Below, piece after piece: positions 46,579-50,744 of a stretch of DNA of 50,744 nucleotides; position 1 is the stretch's first letter, and every line of letters starts with the position of its first letter. The DNA lies in assembly GCA_003152275.1 (NCBI GenBank), contig PLZU01000063.1, positions 129,473 through 180,216 on the forward strand, in the 5' to 3' direction. A program made the position numbers and the translations under genes. This DNA is from Actinomycetota bacterium. GTDB lineage: Bacteria > Actinomycetota > Thermoleophilia > Gaiellales > Gaiellaceae. The notes below the pieces were generated by a model that saw only the letters and a list, made by a program, of their open reading frames with translations, searched no databases and had not been told where the DNA came from.

Positions 46579-47118
46579 TTACGCAGTCGCGGCGACGGCC
46601 TTCTTCTTCGAAGCCGTCGTCTTCTTCTTGCCGTTGCCGCCGGGGGCGAGCACTTCCTCCAGCCACTCGGCGCATTCGTCCTCGTCCATGGTCTTCGCGT
46701 ACATCAGCTCGGAGGCGAGGATCTTCTTCGCCTTCACGAACATCTGCTTCTCGCCCGTGGAGAGACCCTTTTCGTGATCGCGGAGAGAGAGGTTCCGCAC
46801 GACCTCGGCAAGCTCGAGGACGTCGCCCGTCTTCATCTTGTCGCGGTTGTGCTTGAAACGGCGGTTCCAGTTCTTCGGCATCTCGGTCGATCCGCCCGTA
46901 AGTGCCTTCAGCACGACGGCGACTTCCTTCTCGCCGATCACCCGGCGGAGGCCGACCGCGTCGGCGTTTTCGGACGGCACCTGCACCGTCATGTCGTTGT
47001 GCAGGATCTTGATCGTCAGGTACTCGCGCTTCGTCCCGAGAACCTCGCGCGACTCCTTCTTGACGACCGTCCCGGCACCGTGGTGCGGGTATACGACCTT
47101 GTCGCCGATCTTGTACAA
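46579..47118 (-). CDS. carD: CarD-family transcription regulator
   Basis: 179 residues. RNAP-interacting Tudor-like domain (KIGDKVVYPHHGAGTVVKKE, then YLTIKILHNDMTVQVPSENADAVGLR) followed by the helical DNA-binding domain with KNWNRRFKHNRDKMKTGDVLELAEVVRNL. CarD binds RNA polymerase beta and stabilises open complexes at rRNA and other promoters; it is characteristic of Actinomycetota and some others. A Lys/Ala-rich tail (GKKKTTASKKKAVAATA) extends beyond the family core. TTG start with AGGGGAG about 7 bases upstream. A terminator lies between it and disA, so it has its own promoter. Confidence 0.93.
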   Translation of the reverse strand: MYKIGDKVVYPHHGAGTVVKKESREVLGTKREYLTIKILHNDMTVQVPSENADAVGLRRVIGEKEVAVVLKALTGGSTEMPKNWNRRFKHNRDKMKTGDVLELAEVVRNLSLRDHEKGLSTGEKQMFVKAKKILASELMYAKTMDEDECAEWLEEVLAPGGNGKKKTTASKKKAVAATA

Positions 47119-47151
47119 GCCTTGCTCCCCTCTCTTCGCTGCGTATCCGCC

Positions 47152-47179
47152 AAAAGAGCCGGCGCGTGAGGGCGCCGGC
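47152..47179 (-). terminator. Terminator of the radA-disA operon, before carD
   Basis: On the minus strand GCCGGCGC-CCTCAC-GCGCCGGC (47179-47158) followed by TCTTTT. An 8-base GC stem and T-run. Lies 72 bases after the disA stop and 39 bases before the carD start. A weaker hairpin with a GGGTTTTTT tail lies at 47200-47237. Confidence 0.75.
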
Positions 47180-47250
47180 CCGAGAATGACCAGTTTAGCA
47201 AAAAACCCTGGGAAAAGCCACTTTTTCGGGTGTTTTTGCGTCCGGCGCCG

Positions 47251-48405
47251 CTACAGCTGGAGATAGCGGTCGACGAGATTGTGCTCCTGAAGCCGTCTCA
47301 GCCCTTCCCGGATCTCGCGGGCACGGACGGCGCCGACCCCCTCCACGGCCTCGAGATCCCGCTGGGAGGCCCGGACGACCGCGTCGAGAGTCTGGAAGTC
47401 GCCTACGACTCGCCCGATCACCGGCTCGGGCACTCGCGATATGTGCGAGAGCACCCGGTAGCCGCGTGGCTGCACCGAAGTGTCGAGCGGGCTCGTGCCC
47501 CGGGGATAGCCGAGCAGCTCGGTCAGGCGGTCGAAATCGAGCAGGCCCTGGTAGCGAAGCGCGCCCAGGCCCTCGAGGGCAACCGTCGCCTCGGGCCCGT
47601 GGCCAGCCGCGTGGTAGTCGCGCACGATCGCATCGCGTTCCCCTGGCACGTTGCCGACGAGCTCTTCGAGCTGAAGGCGGATCAGGCGTCCCTCGCTGCC
47701 AAGCTCAACGCAGTCGCGACCGATGCGCTCCGCCATGCGCGAGGTCATCTCCGCGCGTTGCAGCGTGACGAGCACGTCGTCGAGCACCACGGCGTTCTGA
47801 AATTCGAGTGCGGTCAGACGGGTGAGCACCTGCTCGAGCCGTACCCGGTAGGTCTCGAGCGTTCCGAGCGCCTGGTTCGTCTTCGCAAGCACGTCCGCGA
47901 CCGGATCGAGCTGATACCGAGCCGGGCCGACGAAGACGGTAACCGTCTCGCGCTGCTGCGAGACGGAGACGACGAGCGCCCCCGTCTGCTTCGCGACGCG
48001 CTCGGCCGTGCGGTGGCGGGTGCCCGTTTCGTCGGAGGGGATCGTCGGATCTGGCATGAGCTGGACGTTCGCCCAGGCGAGCCGCTTGATCGCGGAGTCG
48101 ACGATGATCGCGCCGTCCATCTTCGCGAGCTCGTAGAGGAGCTGCGGCCGGAACGGCGCGTCCAGCCGGATCCCGCCTGAGTAGAGGAAGGAAAGCTCCT
48201 GCGGGTCGCCGACCACGATCAGCGCTCCTTCGCGCGAGCGGATCACGTCGTCGACAGCCTGCCGGATCGGGGTGCCGGGCGCGATCGTCTCGATCGCCGT
48301 GAGCAGCTTCGGATCGCGACGCGGATCGTCGTCGGACGGCGTGCGCGTGAAGCCGAGATCGCTCAGGCGCTCAGGCCTCGTCGTCTCCTTTGGCTCGTTC
48401 GGCAT
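47251..48405 (-). CDS. disA: DNA integrity scanning diadenylate cyclase
   Basis: 384 residues. DAC domain (about 35-170) with the active-site segments DGAIIVDSAIKRLAWANVQL and SDETGTRHRTAERVAKQTGALVVSVSQQR (the DGA and RHR motifs of c-di-AMP synthases). Central helical linker (about 190-310), and C-terminal helix-hairpin-helix ending LEAVEGVGAVRAREIREGLRRL for branched DNA. Makes c-di-AMP from ATP; scans DNA for lesions. The ATG at 48405 overlaps the radA 3' end by 35 bases, as expected for radA-disA coupling. Confidence 0.94.
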   Translation of the reverse strand: MPNEPKETTRPERLSDLGFTRTPSDDDPRRDPKLLTAIETIAPGTPIRQAVDDVIRSREGALIVVGDPQELSFLYSGGIRLDAPFRPQLLYELAKMDGAIIVDSAIKRLAWANVQLMPDPTIPSDETGTRHRTAERVAKQTGALVVSVSQQRETVTVFVGPARYQLDPVADVLAKTNQALGTLETYRVRLEQVLTRLTALEFQNAVVLDDVLVTLQRAEMTSRMAERIGRDCVELGSEGRLIRLQLEELVGNVPGERDAIVRDYHAAGHGPEATVALEGLGALRYQGLLDFDRLTELLGYPRGTSPLDTSVQPRGYRVLSHISRVPEPVIGRVVGDFQTLDAVVRASQRDLEAVEGVGAVRAREIREGLRRLQEHNLVDRYLQL

Positions 48406-49729
48406 CGAGTCCCGCTTTGATTGCCTGGCGCAACGTTTCCGCCTGGGTGACTCGAATCTTGCCATGCGAGGGCGTACCGGCCGGGGCCACCACCGCTTCG
48501 AGCCCAAGCTTTGTGCACTCCTCGAGGCGCCGGTCCGCCTGCGTGGCCTCGCGGAGGCGGCCGGTGAGGCCGATCTCGCCGAACGCCGCGGTCGCGGCGC
48601 GAACGGGGAGGCGCCGCGCGGCCGAGGCGATCGCGAGCGCCACCGCGAGATCGGCGCCGGGCTCGTCGATGCGCACGCCGCCCGCGACGTTGACGAAGAC
48701 GTCGGCCTGCCCAAGCCCGATGCCGGCGTGCCGGGCGAGTACGGCGACGATCATCGCGAGCCGCTTCGGATCGACGCCTGTGGCGACGCGCCGCGGCATC
48801 GCGAGGTCGCTCTGCGCGACGAGCGCCTGCACCTCGAGCAGGATGGGGCGCGTGCCCTCGAGCGCGCACGCGACGGCCGCGCCCGGCTCGCCGTGGACGG
48901 TCCGCCCGAACACCTCGGACGGGTCCGCGACGCCGACGAGGCCGGCGCCCGTCATCTCGAAGACGCCGATCTCGTTCGTCGAGCCGAAGCGGTTCTTCAC
49001 GGCGCGGAGCACTCGGTGCGCGCGGTACCGGTCGCCCTCGAACTGCAGCACGCAGTCGACGAGGTGCTCGAGCACGCGCGGCCCTGCTACCGATCCGTCT
49101 TTCGTCACGTGGCCGACGAGGATCGTGGCGACACCGTTCTCCTTCGAGACGCGCAGCAGTCGGCCGGCCGCCTCGCGCACCTGCGCCACCGAGCCGGGAG
49201 CGGAGCCGAGTTCCGCCGAGTAGAGCGTTTGCACCGAGTCGATCACACAGACGGCGGGACGTTCGGTCCGGAGCGTCTCGCACACGACGTCGAGCTCGGT
49301 CTCGGCGAGGATCTCGACGTTCGCAGCGCCGCCGAGCCGCTCCGCGCGCAGCTTCACCTGCGCGACCGACTCCTCGCCCGTGATCAGGAGTGTGCGGCGC
49401 TCCTTGCTCATCGCCTGCAGCGCAGTGAGCAGGAGCGTCGACTTGCCGACCCCGGGCTCGCCGCCGACGAGCACGAGCGACGCCGGAACGATCCCGCCGC
49501 CGAGCACGCGATCGAGCTCCGGGACGCCGGTCGAGATCCGCTGCGCCTCCTCGACCTCGACGTCCACAAGGCGCAGGAGCGGCTTCGGCGGCACCTTGCT
49601 GCCGCCGAGTCTCCCGACGACCTCCTCGACGAGTGTCCCGAACGCGTTGCAGCCTGGACACTTCCCGAACCAGCGGCCGGCCGAGTATCCGCACTCGGTG
49701 CACGCAAACTGAACAGCCGGTTTCGCCAT
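48371..49729 (-). CDS. radA: DNA repair protein RadA (Sms)
   Basis: 452 residues. N-terminal C4 zinc finger CTECGYSAGRWFGKCPGC, RecA-like ATPase with Walker A GGEPGVGKSTL, the RadA-specific KNRFGSTNEIGVFEM motif, and a C-terminal Lon-like domain (from about 270, VATGVDPKRLAMIVAVLARH onward). A branch-migration helicase in recombination repair. Normally next to disA, as here. Its start is followed upstream by a 365-base region with a terminator and palindromes. Confidence 0.95.
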   Translation of the reverse strand: MAKPAVQFACTECGYSAGRWFGKCPGCNAFGTLVEEVVGRLGGSKVPPKPLLRLVDVEVEEAQRISTGVPELDRVLGGGIVPASLVLVGGEPGVGKSTLLLTALQAMSKERRTLLITGEESVAQVKLRAERLGGAANVEILAETELDVVCETLRTERPAVCVIDSVQTLYSAELGSAPGSVAQVREAAGRLLRVSKENGVATILVGHVTKDGSVAGPRVLEHLVDCVLQFEGDRYRAHRVLRAVKNRFGSTNEIGVFEMTGAGLVGVADPSEVFGRTVHGEPGAAVACALEGTRPILLEVQALVAQSDLAMPRRVATGVDPKRLAMIVAVLARHAGIGLGQADVFVNVAGGVRIDEPGADLAVALAIASAARRLPVRAATAAFGEIGLTGRLREATQADRRLEECTKLGLEAVVAPAGTPSHGKIRVTQAETLRQAIKAGLDAERAKGDDEA

Positions 49730-49783
49730 GCAATCCAGCCTACGGACGCTTCCGGACGCCTTCCGCGCAGCTTCGTGACGGCA

Positions 49784-49815
49784 AAGAAAAAGCGGCCCCG
49801 CCGCAGGGGCCGCTT
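49784..49815 (-). terminator. Strong intrinsic terminator after the clpC transcript
   Basis: Minus strand AAGCGGCCCC (49815-49806), loop TGCGGC, GGGGCCGCTT (49799-49790), then TTTCTTT. A 10-base stem and T-run: among the strongest terminators in the window. Sits 280 bases past the clpC stop. Confidence 0.85.
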
Positions 49816-50090
49816 CGTCTTTCTGAGGGGGAGTTACTGAGGGGGAAGTGCTGAGGGGGGAAGAGCATCTGGCCCCCGCCGCATCGGGGCCAGAGGGGAT
49901 GTGCCGTCTGGTCTGGATATTTGCGGAAGCCCGACGGTTGATTCGTCCCCTTTCGGGTGGTTCAGCGCGCTACTTCACCTTCTCGGGGGAAGCACGGCTC
50001 CGGGGCCGCGCACACGCTCAGTCCGCGGAGCGGGGCGAGGTGGCCGCAGCTTGCCCCCTCCGCATCTAACGAATAACAGCGGGGTCAGAC
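49816..50090 (-). ncRNA. Candidate structured RNA or long 3' UTR after clpC
   Basis: About 275 bases with no open frame but several hairpins: CTGGCCCC/GGGGCCAG (49869-49893), and GCGGAG+GGGGC with GCCCC+CTCCGC (50025-50063). With three C-rich CCCCCTC motifs near the end and a strong terminator, this resembles a C-rich regulatory RNA that could pair with ribosome binding sites. It may equally be a processed clpC 3' UTR. No known RNA family recognised. Confidence 0.3.
49823..49864. repeat. 14-base tandem repeat, CTGAGGGGGAAGTG
   Basis: Three units at 49823, 49837 and 49851, diverged at a few positions. On the minus strand the transcript reads CCCCCTCAG three times, just before the terminator. 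Confidence 0.6.
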
Positions 50091-50113
50091 CCCGCTAGGC
50101 GGGGTCTGACCCC
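50078..50113. repeat. Paired palindromes GGGGTC-W-GACCCC
   Basis: AGCGGGGTCAGACCCCGCT (50078-50096) and GGGGTCTGACCCC (50101-50113). The right copy encodes the last residues of ClpC (GSDPA), so the repeat replaced or trimmed the natural end of the gene. Confidence 0.7.
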
Positions 50114-50744
50114 AGATCGTCGTCGTCGGAGGAGACGGGCTCCTCGGGCGGCACGGTCACCTTTTCCGGCGTGACATCGCCGGGGATGAACGTGATGTCG
50201 ACCTCTTCACCCGGCTCGCCGTCCTCGTTCACCTTGCGGCTGACGAGGATCGTGGAGCCCGGCTCGATCGACCGGCCGAGGACGTAGTCCGCGAGCGGGT
50301 CCTCGATGAGGCGTTGAATCGCGCGGCGCAGCGGCCGGGCGCCCATCGCCGGGTCGTAGCCCTTGTCGACGAGCAGCTCCTTCGCGTCGTCTGTGAGCTC
50401 GATCGTGACGCTGTGCAGCGCCATCTGCTCGCGCAGCCGCCGCATGATGAGATCGATGATCACCGTGATCTCTGGCTTCGAGAGCTTGTGGAAGACGATG
50501 ATCTCGTCGATGCGGTTGAGCAGCTCGGGGCGGAACACCTTCTTGAGCTCGCCCATCACGCGCGACTTCATCTCCTCGTACGACAGGCCCTGCTCGTCGC
50601 CGACCGCGAAGCCGAAGCCCTGGTTTTTCGAGATCTGGCTGGCACCGATGTTCGACGTCATGATCACGATCGTGTTCCGGAAGTCGACGCGACGACCTTG
50701 CGCGTCGGTCAGCTTCCCTTCCTCCAGGATCTGGAGCAGGATGT
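50095..50744 (-). CDS. clpC: ATP-dependent Clp protease ATPase ClpC, 3' part
   Basis: The last 216 codons are visible; the gene runs off the right edge. Seen: the end of the second AAA+ domain, LLQILEEGKLTDAQGRRVDF, sensor-1 region TIVIMTSNIGASQI, arginine finger FRPELLNRIDEIIVFH, and sensor-2 GARPLRRAIQRLIEDPLADYVL. ClpC unfolds proteins for ClpP, and in Gram-positives is encoded next to radA-disA. The acidic C-terminal tail (EPVSSDDDDLGSDPA) ends inside a palindromic repeat, so its last residues may be repeat-derived. Confidence 0.95.
   Translation of the reverse strand, partial: ILLQILEEGKLTDAQGRRVDFRNTIVIMTSNIGASQISKNQGFGFAVGDEQGLSYEEMKSRVMGELKKVFRPELLNRIDEIIVFHKLSKPEITVIIDLIMRRLREQMALHSVTIELTDDAKELLVDKGYDPAMGARPLRRAIQRLIEDPLADYVLGRSIEPGSTILVSRKVNEDGEPGEEVDITFIPGDVTPEKVTVPPEEPVSSDDDDLGSDPA

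Larger units (their letters stand above)
49730..50094. other. 365-base gap between radA and clpC
   Basis: Contains the terminator, tandem repeat and hairpins listed separately, and the left half of a palindrome pair at its right end. The short plus-strand frames here have no family character. The radA promoter must lie in the last part, but I see no convincing -35/-10. Confidence 0.6.

Noticed and set aside
48272..49840. 522-codon plus-strand frame
   Set aside because: Antisense to radA; composition of a shadow frame (Arg, Asp, Ala, His) and no motif.
49823..49864. CRISPR array
   Set aside because: Three 14-base units in direct contact without spacers; a simple tandem repeat.
49730..50094. 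6S RNA or tmRNA gene
   Set aside because: Hairpins are present, but there is no single long rod with a central bubble as in 6S, and no tRNA-like ends or tag frame for tmRNA.

Overview
The window is about 50.7 kb of GC-rich bacterial chromosome carrying tightly packed housekeeping operons, many GTG starts and frequent ATGA/GTGA gene overlaps. Gene content points to the Actinomycetota: CarD, a fused biotin carboxylase/BCCP acyl-CoA carboxylase, short LapA and Cys-rich proteins, and a SigH-type sigma factor. My best guess is the deep-branching Thermoleophilia (Gaiellales-like). That placement is inference from gene content and style; no rRNA is present to confirm it.

Left third (1-21,400). Central carbon metabolism dominates: ATP-type PEP carboxykinase (cut by the left edge), isocitrate dehydrogenase-malate dehydrogenase as an overlapping pair, and succinyl-CoA synthetase with a methyltransferase gene wedged between sucC and sucD. 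Between these lie a DMT-family exporter, two co-oriented tyrosine recombinases separated by a small gene with two matching palindromes, two short-chain dehydrogenases, a PDZ/Lon-type membrane protease, a PLP aminotransferase, a secreted beta-propeller, a DrrAB-like ABC exporter, an M23 peptidase, acyl-CoA carboxylase alpha and PgsA.

Middle (21,400-35,300). Envelope and signalling genes: a secreted NlpC/P60 hydrolase followed by a structured RNA hairpin and a 36-residue membrane peptide, a membrane GGDEF/HD-GYP protein, an OsmC protein, a class III cyclase/AAA regulator next to acyl-CoA carboxylase beta, an MFS transporter, a Cys/Met PLP enzyme, a REC-PAS-GAF-PAS hybrid histidine kinase ending at a clear terminator, a CheY-like receiver, a degenerate acetyltransferase and tRNA-Thr(TGT).

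Right part (35,300-50,744). The minus strand follows the old Gram-positive order clpC-radA-disA-(carD)-ispD-ispF-...-gltX-cysS-rlmB-NYN nuclease-sigH, broken by insertions: a HAD phosphatase between ispD and ispF, a block holding mutY, a TetR/MFS efflux pair and a beta-helix remnant between ispF and gltX, and a PD-(D/E)XK endonuclease between sigH and the tRNA.

Most notable signals: (1) a 50-67 bp repeat in three copies that sits exactly at gene-gene junctions, is open to translation and carries Shine-Dalgarno-like ends; two copies bracket the HAD gene and one precedes the methyltransferase, so they mark extra genes inside conserved gene pairs; (2) the recombinase/small gene/recombinase module with two GTAACA-N3-TGTTAC palindromes; (3) a sigH upstream region with a good promoter, an overlapping palindrome and a perfect actinobacterial SOS-box match; (4) a dispersed GTC-W-GAC palindrome family at four loci; (5) an unusually compact GltX.
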